DNA from: Candidatus Eiseniibacteriota bacterium
GTDB taxonomy: Bacteria > Eisenbacteria > RBG-16-71-46 > JABDJR01
Direction: 5' to 3'
DNA: 5,618 nt
Assembly (NCBI GenBank): GCA_013003415.1
Contig: JABDJR010000342.1
Location: 1 to 5,618, forward strand
A model generated the notes under the pieces. That model searched no databases. It was given only the letters and a program-made list of their open reading frames with translations, and had not been told where the DNA came from. Below are positions 1 through 5,618 of this stretch, piece by piece (the stretch's first letter is position 1; each line of letters starts with the position of its first letter). The translations under genes and the position numbers were made by a program.

Positions 1-1094
1 GCGCTAACCTCTTGGAAAGTCTCATTGATTTCGACAATTGGAATTTCGTACTCGGCGCAAATGGTCCGGATAATATCGTTGAAGTCACTCACCCGATCCA
101 AAACGGTTTCCGTTTCGGAAACCGAAAGAATGACTTCACCCGGGAGCGGGCCCATGCCGTCGGGCTCCCCGTCTCCGTCCAAATCCGTGCCTTCGGCGAA
201 ACCGAAGCCCATCAACAGCAAGGATTGAGCGCTCAGGGTGACCAAATCATTGGGATCGAGGGGACCATCGGGCCCCAACAAAGGCACACGACCCACCAGG
301 GGAATATCCACAAACGGATCGATGGTCGTCATAAAAGGAGTCGAAGTCGGCGACGGAATCGTTCCCGCCACAATGGTAGGAGCGGTTTGAGCCGGACGGG
401 CTCCGGCGGTTCCCGCAACCCCCAGGAGGGACTCGATGAGAAGTCTGTAGTCCTCTTCGAATTGCTCAACCGAAGTCATGAGGGCCGGTGTCCCCGCTGT
501 GGCACCCGCCAGAACATCATTCGCCCCCGCCCAAAGGGTAATAAAGGTGGGGTTCAAGGCCAACGCTTGCTGCACTTGGGTTCCCTGGCCACGTAAGACG
601 AACTGACCAAGGGACCCTGGTTCATCCCCAACTTCGGTCAGCATCTCGTTGACGTCGAAACCCGACACCGCAAGGTTGTTGTAGGGAATGGGGTACGTGG
701 TATTGACCGGAGACCCTGCGTTCTCGGGGGCCAAGGGCTCAAGTGTTACCGGGTCGAGACTCACCAATCGAACAAGCCCAGGCGATCCCGGAGCACCCCA
801 ACCGGGAATGACAAACGCGGTTGGATCGGCAGTCATGATCTCGTTGGAATTGGAGAAGACCGATTTGCCCATTTGTCTGGCAATAAGGGCCGGGTGGGCT
901 CTCTTCTGATGATTCTCAACCAGGCCCAAACCCTGAATGCCCATGGTCAGGCTGTTTCCCAAAGAAACGTAGACCGTGAAATCCGCCTCGCCAGAGGAAA
1001 CTGCGGGAGCCTCAATCGGGTCGATCTCGGCGCACCCAAAAACAATCACGACCGGGAGAATCAAGAGCGATAAAATTCGTTTTGTCTTTTTCAT
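1..1094 (-). CDS. SGNH/GDSL-family hydrolase lipoprotein, C-terminus cut by window edge
   Basis: This is a probable secreted, lipid-anchored esterase or lipase of the SGNH superfamily. The first 364 residues are present and no stop is reached before position 1. The N-terminus is a lipoprotein signal: KKTKR, a hydrophobic stretch, and lipobox V18-F-G-C21. Residue +2 is Ala rather than Asp, so under the Lol rule the outer membrane is the likely site. SGNH blocks are visible: block I G46-N-S48-L-T (nucleophile Ser48), block II N140-L-A-V-S-G145 (oxyanion Gly), and block III G190-A-N192-D (oxyanion Asn). The block V Asp/His pair must lie beyond the window. Two oddities are GNSL in place of GDSL, and a long stretch after block III (about residues 225-325) carrying an Asp-rich loop at 304-313. 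The ATG start is set by AGGAGG 8 nt upstream. The gene follows the FadL-type gene by 12 nt and is probably co-transcribed with it. The substrate is unknown. The family call is secure; the enzymatic activity is inferred. Confidence 0.88.
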   Translation of the reverse strand, partial: MKKTKRILSLLILPVVIVFGCAEIDPIEAPAVSSGEADFTVYVSLGNSLTMGIQGLGLVENHQKRAHPALIARQMGKSVFSNSNEIMTADPTAFVIPGWGAPGSPGLVRLVSLDPVTLEPLAPENAGSPVNTTYPIPYNNLAVSGFDVNEMLTEVGDEPGSLGQFVLRGQGTQVQQALALNPTFITLWAGANDVLAGATAGTPALMTSVEQFEEDYRLLIESLLGVAGTAGARPAQTAPTIVAGTIPSPTSTPFMTTIDPFVDIPLVGRVPLLGPDGPLDPNDLVTLSAQSLLLMGFGFAEGTDLDGDGEPDGMGPLPGEVILSVSETETVLDRVSDFNDIIRTICAEYEIPIVEINETFQEVS

Positions 1095-1102
1095 TGGATT
1101 CT

Positions 1103-1108
1103 CCTCCT
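1103..1108 (-). promoter_or_regulatory. Shine-Dalgarno site overlapping the upstream stop codon
   Basis: The minus strand reads AGGAGG here, 8 nt before the ATG of the lipoprotein gene (1092-1094). Its first two bases are the last two of the TAG stop of the FadL-type gene (1107-1109). This fixes the lipoprotein start and suggests that ribosomes ending the upstream gene can reinitiate, which is translational coupling. The site is seen directly; the coupling is inferred. Confidence 0.8.
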
Positions 1109-2384
1109 AGTACCGATATCCGAAACTTGCGCCTAGGATCTGAGTTCCGGAAGCGTAGGTTCCCTCGTAACCGTCTCGGTTTACGCCATCGGTAGAGCGA
1201 TCGCTGATAAGCAACACCATTCCGAAGAAGTCCGCTCGCCAATTGCCCGAGGTGTAGCCCAAGCCCGCAGACAGACCGTGGCGATCATTGTCCGCAAGGA
1301 GGGGACTCGCCGACTCCAGAATTTGAGGCGTTTCATCGTAGTAGTAGCCTAAGCGCAGATCGGTGGTCGGGTTCAGCTCAATTTCGGCCCCGGTGCGAAT
1401 GAAGAAGGCGTCTTCCCAATTCTGCTCTACGGTTGAGGAAAGCGAAGTGTCTTCGAAGTCCAAGGGCAAGGAGCCGAAGTCAGACCATTGGGTCCAACCG
1501 AAATCGGCTTCAACCGCCAGCTTCTCGGTGATGTCCACCCCCAGAGCAGCAATGAACATAGCCGGAAACGGGAGTTCCGTGCTGACATCTTGATCTTCCG
1601 GAAACAAGGGTTGAAGCTGCGGATCGAGAGCGGTGCCGCTTCCTAAGAAGGTGAAGTCGGCCTCTCCTTCAAAAGGAACGGTGATGCCGCTGCGGTAGGT
1701 CGCCCCCATCACAATCTTGTCTGTAAGGTCGACTTGCAGCCCAACGTTGAAACCGAAATCAAGATTATTGGATCCTTCAAGCTGAACATTTCCTAAATCG
1801 AGGATATCGGGACCCACATCGGTAGGATTCGGTTGAGCGATGTGCCGCCGTAGCTCCACGCTGGAATGAACCGCCATTAAACCGCCACCCACACGAATCT
1901 GTGGGGATAGCTCAACCGCTAAAGCGGGATTGAAATAGAAGGGCGTAATTTCGGCGCGTGTGGAGATGAATCGCCCTGAGAACTGCTCCGGATCTTCCCA
2001 TTCAGTCGCGAGTCCGAACGGCGAGTAGAAGCCAAACCCCAAGCCAACCGTTTCGGAGATGGGGTGCGCCCAATAGAAGGTGCTGGGAAAAAAGACCTGA
2101 TTGGGGCTCTTCTCCGTAACCCCGAATCCGGGGAAGGGAGCTTCGCCCGCAAACTCACGGCTCACGAAAATGAAACTCGTCCCCAAATAGATCTCACCCT
2201 CTTTGATGTGGGCTAGGCCGGCAGGGTTGAAAAACACGGCGGACGCGTCGTCAGCTCGGGCCGTAAAGGCACCAGAGAAGCCGAGCGCTCTTCCTCCTTG
2301 CTCGTACAAACTGTACCCGGCAGCCATGGTTGCTCCCGGAGTGAGAGCAAGAGCGAGAACTACCAGAGCGGTGCGAATCATCAT
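1107..2384 (-). CDS. FadL/OmpP1/TodX-family outer-membrane transport protein
   Basis: This is a 425-residue outer-membrane beta-barrel of the family that passes long-chain fatty acids and other hydrophobic compounds across the outer membrane; the length is typical. A Sec signal peptide (MMIRTALVVLALAL, then a short polar region) is probably cut after Ala21, giving a mature start AGYSLYEQ. The N-terminal family signature follows: GGRALGFSGAFTARADD and the NPAG motif at N53-G56, the segment that forms the hatch plugging the barrel in FadL. The rest alternates polar and hydrophobic residues with aromatic girdles. It ends in FGYRY, with a C-terminal aromatic residue as expected for barrel assembly by the BAM complex. 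The first of two adjacent ATGs is chosen; AAGGAG (2395-2400) lies 10 nt upstream. The gene sits 34 nt after the acyl-CoA synthetase and 12 nt before the SGNH lipoprotein, which fits a lipid-uptake operon. The exact cargo (fatty acid, hydrocarbon, aromatic compound) cannot be read from the sequence. Confidence 0.93.
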   Translation of the reverse strand: MMIRTALVVLALALTPGATMAAGYSLYEQGGRALGFSGAFTARADDASAVFFNPAGLAHIKEGEIYLGTSFIFVSREFAGEAPFPGFGVTEKSPNQVFFPSTFYWAHPISETVGLGFGFYSPFGLATEWEDPEQFSGRFISTRAEITPFYFNPALAVELSPQIRVGGGLMAVHSSVELRRHIAQPNPTDVGPDILDLGNVQLEGSNNLDFGFNVGLQVDLTDKIVMGATYRSGITVPFEGEADFTFLGSGTALDPQLQPLFPEDQDVSTELPFPAMFIAALGVDITEKLAVEADFGWTQWSDFGSLPLDFEDTSLSSTVEQNWEDAFFIRTGAEIELNPTTDLRLGYYYDETPQILESASPLLADNDRHGLSAGLGYTSGNWRADFFGMVLLISDRSTDGVNRDGYEGTYASGTQILGASFGYRY

Positions 2385-2394
2385 GTCCCCAATT

Positions 2395-2400
2395 CTCCTT
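2395..2400 (-). promoter_or_regulatory. Shine-Dalgarno site of the FadL-type gene
   Basis: AAGGAG on the minus strand stands 10 nt before the first of two tandem ATG codons (2382-2384 and 2379-2381). The spacing favours the first ATG, since the second would lie 13 nt away. The site falls in the 34-nt gap after the synthetase stop. I see no terminator in this gap, which supports one transcript. Confidence 0.7.
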
Positions 2401-2418
2401 TTGATCGGAATGCGCTGG

Positions 2419-4209
2419 CTACGCGTCGGCGTACAACGCCTCGATTTCGCTTTCGAATCGAGCTTGAATTTCTCTCCGCTTCACCTTCAGGGTTGGTGTT
2501 AGCTCCCCATCTTCTATAGAAAGCTCGCGGTTCAAGACATGGATACGTTTGATCGATTCGAAGGAAGCGATATCCCTTTGAAATCTTTCCACACGTCCCA
2601 TAAGAAACTCATTTACCTTTGGGTTCTGGGTGAGTTGGTCAACACTCAGTGAGCCCAGACCCTTTTGCTCAGCGAAAATAGCTAGATTCTCAAAATCTGG
2701 AACCACAAGCGCGACCAGGTACGGACGGCGGTCACCCAAGACAACAACCTCTTGTAAATACTTGTCGGTTTTCATCTTGTTTTCGATCGGTTGCGGAGCA
2801 ACGTTCTTTCCCCCCGCGGTGATGATCAGATCTTTCTTGCGATCTGTGATGACAAGAAAGCCATCTTCATCGATCCGACCAATATCCCCGGTGTACAACC
2901 AACCGTCTCTCAACGTTTCGGCGGTAGCTTCGGGCATATTGAAATAGCCCTTCATGATACTGGGACCCTTGGCAAGAATTTCGCCATCATCGGCGATGCG
3001 GACTTGAACTCCAGGAACCGGCTTGCCAACCGTTCCCGGCCGGAAGTCTTCAAACGTATTCACGGCAATAAGCGGTGAACTCTCGGTGAGCCCATACCCC
3101 TCAAAGATGTTGAGCCCGGCCGAGAAGAAGAAATCGGCGATTTCCTTAGCCAGGGGCGCCCCTCCCGAAATCATGAACCGGAGACGACCCCCGGTGCGAG
3201 CCTTAAGCTTTGAAAACACCAGCTGCTTGGCGACGCGATACTTCATTTCCAGAGCTTTGGGAACTGGCTTCTTTGCGATGAGCAGTTCCGCACGCTTACC
3301 GCCAACATCTTTAGCCCACAGGAAAAGTTTCTTCTTGATACCGCCACCCGAAAGCGCGGCATCGAGAACCCTGGCGTACATCTTCTCGTACAGACGAGGC
3401 ACGCTCACCATAACGGTGGGGCGGACTTCCAGAAGGTTGTCGCGAACGGTATCAATGGACTCTGCGTAAGCTATGCAAGACCCGGCATAGGTCATGACAT
3501 ACAAGCCCGCCATACGCTCTAAGATGTGACAGAGCGGAAGGAACGAAAGCGAAGTATCCTTCTCTGAGATCGATAAGGCTTTCACTCCCATGAGCACGTT
3601 CGAAACGATGTTGTCATGAGTCAGCATGACACCCTTGGGCGTTCCGGTGGTGCCGCTGGTGTAGATGATGGTGGCTAAGCTTTCTTTGCTAACCCCCATC
3701 CATCGATTCTTGTAGAGGTCGGGCTCGGCACTCATGAGATCGCGCCCGCGACTGCGCAGGTCATCGAGGCTCATCGCCCCTTCGACTTGATCGGCACCCT
3801 CAAAAAGAATAAGGCGGAAGTCGGGGTTCTTTGCTTTATAGGGAAGGACGGCGGTCAATTCTGAAGGGCTGGATACAAAAATTGCACGAGCTCCGGAATT
3901 GTCCATGATGTAGTCGATGGTGTTTGCCGTCAGGGTGACGTAGACCGGGACGGTTACCAAGGCCGCGGAAAGCATTCCAAAATCGCAGATGGGCCACTCA
4001 ACACGGTTGGGTGAGAGAATGGCTACTCGATCACCACGCTCCATTCCCAGCGCGACAAGTCCCATGGCGACTTCGGCACCGGCCTCGGCGAAGGCTTCGC
4101 GTGAAAGATCACGGTAGGCTCCACCCTCTTTATACTTATACGCATCAGAGCGTGGAAACTCTTTGATGGCTCGAAAGTAAATATCGTTCAGTGTCTGGAC
4201 AACGGACAA
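2419..4209 (-). CDS. Long-chain fatty acyl-CoA synthetase (AMP-forming, FadD15-like)
   Basis: This 596-residue cytoplasmic or membrane-associated enzyme belongs to the ANL adenylate-forming superfamily. It joins a fatty acid to CoA via an acyl-AMP intermediate, using ATP. All core motifs are present: the phosphate-binding loop Y183-TSGTTGTPKG, FLPLCHILER at 223-232 (long-chain synthetase type), SGGAPL at 348-353, the adenine-binding G371-YGLTES, YTGD at 439-442, the hinge-region DRKKD at 456-460, GGKN at 466-469, and the C-terminal ELTPTLKVKRR with probable catalytic Lys575. The roughly 600-residue length and the LTPTLK ending match the bacterial long-chain group (FadD15-like) rather than acetyl-CoA synthetases. 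The start is TTG: the minus strand shows GGGAGG 6 nt before it, no ATG or GTG lies between the upstream in-frame stop and this codon, and the next Met (residue 49) would remove conserved sequence. It is the first gene of the likely operon with the FadL-type transporter and the SGNH lipoprotein. Chain-length preference cannot be told. Confidence 0.95.
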   Translation of the reverse strand: MSVVQTLNDIYFRAIKEFPRSDAYKYKEGGAYRDLSREAFAEAGAEVAMGLVALGMERGDRVAILSPNRVEWPICDFGMLSAALVTVPVYVTLTANTIDYIMDNSGARAIFVSSPSELTAVLPYKAKNPDFRLILFEGADQVEGAMSLDDLRSRGRDLMSAEPDLYKNRWMGVSKESLATIIYTSGTTGTPKGVMLTHDNIVSNVLMGVKALSISEKDTSLSFLPLCHILERMAGLYVMTYAGSCIAYAESIDTVRDNLLEVRPTVMVSVPRLYEKMYARVLDAALSGGGIKKKLFLWAKDVGGKRAELLIAKKPVPKALEMKYRVAKQLVFSKLKARTGGRLRFMISGGAPLAKEIADFFFSAGLNIFEGYGLTESSPLIAVNTFEDFRPGTVGKPVPGVQVRIADDGEILAKGPSIMKGYFNMPEATAETLRDGWLYTGDIGRIDEDGFLVITDRKKDLIITAGGKNVAPQPIENKMKTDKYLQEVVVLGDRRPYLVALVVPDFENLAIFAEQKGLGSLSVDQLTQNPKVNEFLMGRVERFQRDIASFESIKRIHVLNRELSIEDGELTPTLKVKRREIQARFESEIEALYADA

Positions 4210-4215
4210 ACGGCC

Positions 4216-4221
4216 CCTCCC
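4216..4221 (-). promoter_or_regulatory. Shine-Dalgarno site that supports a TTG start
   Basis: The minus strand reads GGGAGG, 6 nt upstream of the TTG at 4207-4209. There is no ATG or GTG in frame between the upstream in-frame stop (TGA at 4267-4269) and this TTG, so the site decides the synthetase start. Confidence 0.7.
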
Positions 4222-4260
4222 AGGAGCTAAACCCCGTATAGACCCAAAGCAACCCGAAAT

Positions 4261-4289
4261 AGAATCTCATTGCCCCGGGATACGGTCAA
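4261..4289 (-). promoter_or_regulatory. Candidate sigma-70-type promoter for the lipid operon
   Basis: On the minus strand, TTGACC (4284-4289) matches the -35 consensus at five of six bases. It is followed after 17 nt by GATTCT (4261-4266), a weak -10 match (three of six) preceded by an extended -10 TG at the right place. It lies just after the terminator of the receiver gene and about 50 nt before the synthetase start, where a promoter for the next transcription unit is needed. The -10 is weak and the organism's sigma-factor preferences are unknown, so this is a candidate only. Confidence 0.35.
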
Positions 4290-4307
4290 GACAGCTCTAG
4301 AAGGCAC

Positions 4308-4342
4308 AAAAAAAGCCGGAGCCCTTTTGAGGCTCCGGCTTT
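4308..4342 (-). terminator. Rho-independent terminator after the CheY-like gene
   Basis: A perfect 12-bp inverted repeat (AAAGCCGGAGCC and its complement, 4312-4323 and 4331-4342) with a 7-nt loop is followed on the minus strand by seven T (4308-4314, the last three of which also belong to the stem). It begins 17 nt after the stop codon of the receiver gene. In the plus direction there is only a short T run, so it works mainly on minus-strand transcripts. It separates the signalling gene from the lipid operon. Confidence 0.93.
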
Positions 4343-4359
4343 CAAGCTGTATCTTAGGC

Positions 4360-4758
4360 TTAGCTGGCCATTTTGGAGTCGGCGTTCGCCTGACCCAACA
4401 TCGCGTTGATGCGATCCACCAGTTTCCGCGGGCTAAAGGGCTTCGTGATGTAGTCATCAGCGCCGACATCGTAGCCGGTTTGCTGGTCCACATTTCGCCC
4501 CTTCGCCGAAAGGAGGATGACGGGGATGTCTTTGGTATCTGGATTCGACTTGAGTTCCTTACAGGTCTCATAGCCGTCCTTCTTAGGCATCATGATATCC
4601 AAGACAATTAAGTCAGGTTTGGACTCATTGGCCTTCTGTAAGGCTTGCTCGCCGTCCAAAGCGGTTACGACTTCGTAACCTTCCATGCCCAGGCTAAAAT
4701 CCAAGATGTGGACAATATAAATTTCGTCATCCACGACCAGGATGCGTCCACGGGACAT
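4360..4758 (-). CDS. Stand-alone CheY-like response regulator receiver protein
   Basis: This 132-residue protein consists of one receiver (REC) domain and no output domain. The conserved residues are all present: acidic pair D10-D11 for the metal ion, phospho-acceptor D54 in VLDIMMP, switch Ser84, Tyr103, and Lys106 in the DDYITKPF motif. It ends about ten residues after the last helix with no DNA-binding or enzymatic domain. It would be phosphorylated by a histidine kinase not found in this window and would act through protein contacts or in a phosphorelay. The ATG start is supported by AGGAGG (4765-4770) 6 nt upstream. It is followed by a strong terminator and preceded by a 201-bp gap, so it is probably its own transcription unit or the last gene after the diguanylate-cyclase gene. 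It is not necessarily a chemotaxis CheY: such single-domain regulators are common and no chemotaxis gene is visible here. Confidence 0.94.
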   Translation of the reverse strand: MSRGRILVVDDEIYIVHILDFSLGMEGYEVVTALDGEQALQKANESKPDLIVLDIMMPKKDGYETCKELKSNPDTKDIPVILLSAKGRNVDQQTGYDVGADDYITKPFSPRKLVDRINAMLGQANADSKMAS

Positions 4759-4764
4759 TCCGTA

Positions 4765-4770
4765 CCTCCT
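4765..4770 (-). promoter_or_regulatory. Shine-Dalgarno site of the receiver gene
   Basis: A full AGGAGG on the minus strand with 6 nt spacing to the ATG at 4756-4758 fixes the start of the CheY-like protein and suggests efficient translation. Confidence 0.75.
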
Positions 4771-4826
4771 CGACTTTCCGAGTAGACCCTAGAAACACTC
4801 TTCAGGGCCCATAAAATTCAATACTT

Positions 4827-4844
4827 GCCGGAGACAACTCCGAC
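4827..4844. repeat. Short inverted repeat (hairpin) upstream of the receiver gene
   Basis: GCCGGAG (4827-4833) and CTCCGAC (4838-4844) can form a 7-bp stem, with one G-U pair on the minus-strand RNA, around a 4-nt loop. It lies about 70 nt before the receiver start. It lacks a T run directly after it on either strand, so it is not a standard terminator. It could be an operator, an mRNA leader structure, or chance. Confidence 0.4.
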
Positions 4845-4882
4845 GTCTCTTTCGTAGCTTAGATATCGGTTACAAGGGGCCA

Positions 4883-4919
4883 GGGCTTTACTATTTCTGA
4901 GAATCTCTGAAAAAAGCCC
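4883..4919. repeat. Interrupted inverted repeat downstream of the GGDEF gene
   Basis: The outer arms GGGCTTT (4883-4889) and AAAGCCC (4913-4919) pair perfectly. Inside them TTTC pairs with GAAA and GAG with CTC, separated by a 4-nt bulge and one mismatch, giving a long imperfect hairpin. On the minus strand it begins about 40 nt after the stop of the diguanylate-cyclase gene, a fitting place for transcript end formation or mRNA protection. No T run follows the stem on the minus strand, so it is not a canonical intrinsic terminator. Confidence 0.4.
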
Positions 4920-4959
4920 CACTAAACCCTCATTACGCTCGAAATTGGGTAATTTCACC

Positions 4960-5618
4960 CTACCCATCGGATCCTGTCCGAAGGTGCGGTGTGGGCTGGC
5001 GCCGATCCCGAACCATGCAGCTTCCGGGAATCGATTTGCCCTGGTTCTTGAGCTCGGCCACGATGTCATTCAGCATCGCTTTGTGCTCAATTTGATAGCG
5101 ATCAGATTCCACGAGAGCAATCGTGACCCCCACAAATCCAAATTCTGCCATCTCGCCTTGGCGATTCTCGACCATCACCGCTCCGCGCTCGCGATCCTCA
5201 GGTCGATAGTGATCCAGGATGCGACTGTCAAAACGTGATACCACTTCGTTCGCGATTTCCTGGGCACGATCTGGCGTGGAAATGACCACAAAGTCATCTC
5301 CTCCCACGTGCCCCACGAAATCTTGTGGACCACCTATTTCGGCGACGACTTCTTGCAAAGTCTGGGCGATGAGTTTGATGACACCATCGCCGGCCGCGTA
5401 GGAGTAGTAGTCGTTGAAGACTTTAAAATTGTCCAAATCCGCATAGAGAAACGCAAACGCTTCCTCTCCCCTTAGACGCTGATCAACTTGCGCTTCAATC
5501 GATGGGTTGCCCGGAAGGCCGGTGAGGGGGTTTGAATGACGTTGGGCGCGACTCCAGGCAATCAGATTTGTAATGCGAAGGAGAAGCTCTTTGGCCGTAT
5601 AGGGCTTGTTGATGTAGT
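4960..5618 (-). CDS. Response regulator with C-terminal GGDEF (diguanylate cyclase-like) domain, N-terminus cut
   Basis: Only the last 218 residues are present; the gene continues past the right edge. The first visible residues, YINKPYTAKELLLRI, are the end of a receiver domain with its conserved Lys-Pro. A short linker leads to a GGDEF domain beginning at LTGLPGN (31-37 of the visible part). GGDEF domains make the second messenger cyclic di-GMP from two GTP. The metal and substrate residues of the family are seen: D60 in YADLDNFK, N68 in FND, and D77 in AAGDGV. The signature is G105-GDDF, not GGDEF or GGEEF. The I-site RxxD, expected five residues before it, reads GPQD, so its Arg is missing and product inhibition is unlikely. 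The domain ends with AELKNQGKSIPG, a usual close for one subgroup, and a short charged tail. Enzymatic activity is plausible but not assured; a GTP- or c-di-GMP-sensing role is an alternative. Confidence 0.9.
   Translation of the reverse strand, partial: YINKPYTAKELLLRITNLIAWSRAQRHSNPLTGLPGNPSIEAQVDQRLRGEEAFAFLYADLDNFKVFNDYYSYAAGDGVIKLIAQTLQEVVAEIGGPQDFVGHVGGDDFVVISTPDRAQEIANEVVSRFDSRILDHYRPEDRERGAVMVENRQGEMAEFGFVGVTIALVESDRYQIEHKAMLNDIVAELKNQGKSIPGSCMVRDRRQPTPHLRTGSDG

Noticed and set aside
12..596. Plus-strand open frame of 194 codons
   Set aside because: It lies antisense to the SGNH lipoprotein gene, its translation is rich in Arg, Gly and Gln with no recognisable domain, and the opposite strand shows signal peptide and SGNH motifs in order.
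3023..3469. Plus-strand open frame of 148 codons
   Set aside because: It is fully antisense to the acyl-CoA synthetase, whose family motifs run through the region without a break; the plus-strand product is low-complexity and resembles nothing I know.
4308..4342. Bidirectional terminator
   Set aside because: The long T run exists only on the minus strand; in the plus direction the stem is followed by just three T that belong to the stem itself, and no plus-strand gene needs it.
4227..4571. Minus-strand open frame of 114 codons overlapping the receiver gene in another frame
   Set aside because: It overlaps the C-terminal half of an intact receiver domain and runs through the terminator; its product has no family features.
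4270..4611. Plus-strand open frame of 113 codons antisense to the receiver gene
   Set aside because: It runs through the terminator stem and opposite the REC motifs; there is no evidence of independent coding.
4818..5069. Minus-strand open frame of 83 codons across the end of the GGDEF gene and the spacer
   Set aside because: It is out of frame with the GGDEF domain that it overlaps, shows no convincing Shine-Dalgarno sequence on inspection, and its product has no recognisable motif.
1..5618. CRISPR array, tRNA, insertion sequence or attachment site
   Set aside because: I saw no regularly spaced direct repeats, tRNA-like cloverleaf, transposase motifs or terminal inverted repeats by eye; almost all sequence is accounted for by five genes and short spacers.

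Overview
All five genes in this window lie on the minus strand, so transcription runs from right to left. The organism is a Gram-negative (diderm) bacterium: there is a FadL-type outer-membrane beta-barrel with a Sec signal peptide, and a lipoprotein with a clear lipobox. Base composition is moderately GC-rich and looks even throughout. Strong Shine-Dalgarno sequences precede the genes. The phylum cannot be fixed from the sequence. FadL plus an SGNH-lipoprotein next to it recalls arrangements in Bacteroidota and related diderm groups, but that comes from memory and was not tested.

Right part (4360-5618): a signalling region. The 3' portion of a response-regulator diguanylate-cyclase gene (end of a receiver domain, then a GGDEF domain with a GGDDF signature and no I-site arginine) enters from the right edge and stops at 4960. 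After about 200 bp containing two inverted repeats comes a stand-alone CheY-like receiver protein (4360-4758). It is closed by a strong intrinsic terminator (4308-4342).

Left part (1-4209): a probable three-gene lipid operon in the order long-chain acyl-CoA synthetase (TTG start), FadL/OmpP1/TodX-family outer-membrane transporter, and SGNH/GDSL-family hydrolase lipoprotein (cut by the left edge). The gaps between genes are 34 and 12 nt, each with a good ribosome binding site. A candidate promoter lies between the terminator and the synthetase.

The inferred logic is that the surface or periplasmic lipoprotein hydrolyses an ester, the FadL-type channel carries the hydrophobic product across the outer membrane, and the synthetase activates it to acyl-CoA. 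The terminator separates this operon from the signalling genes, so a regulatory link between the two halves is not shown. I found no RNA gene, mobile element, CRISPR array or sign of recent transfer, and no stretch over 300 bases lacks a gene.
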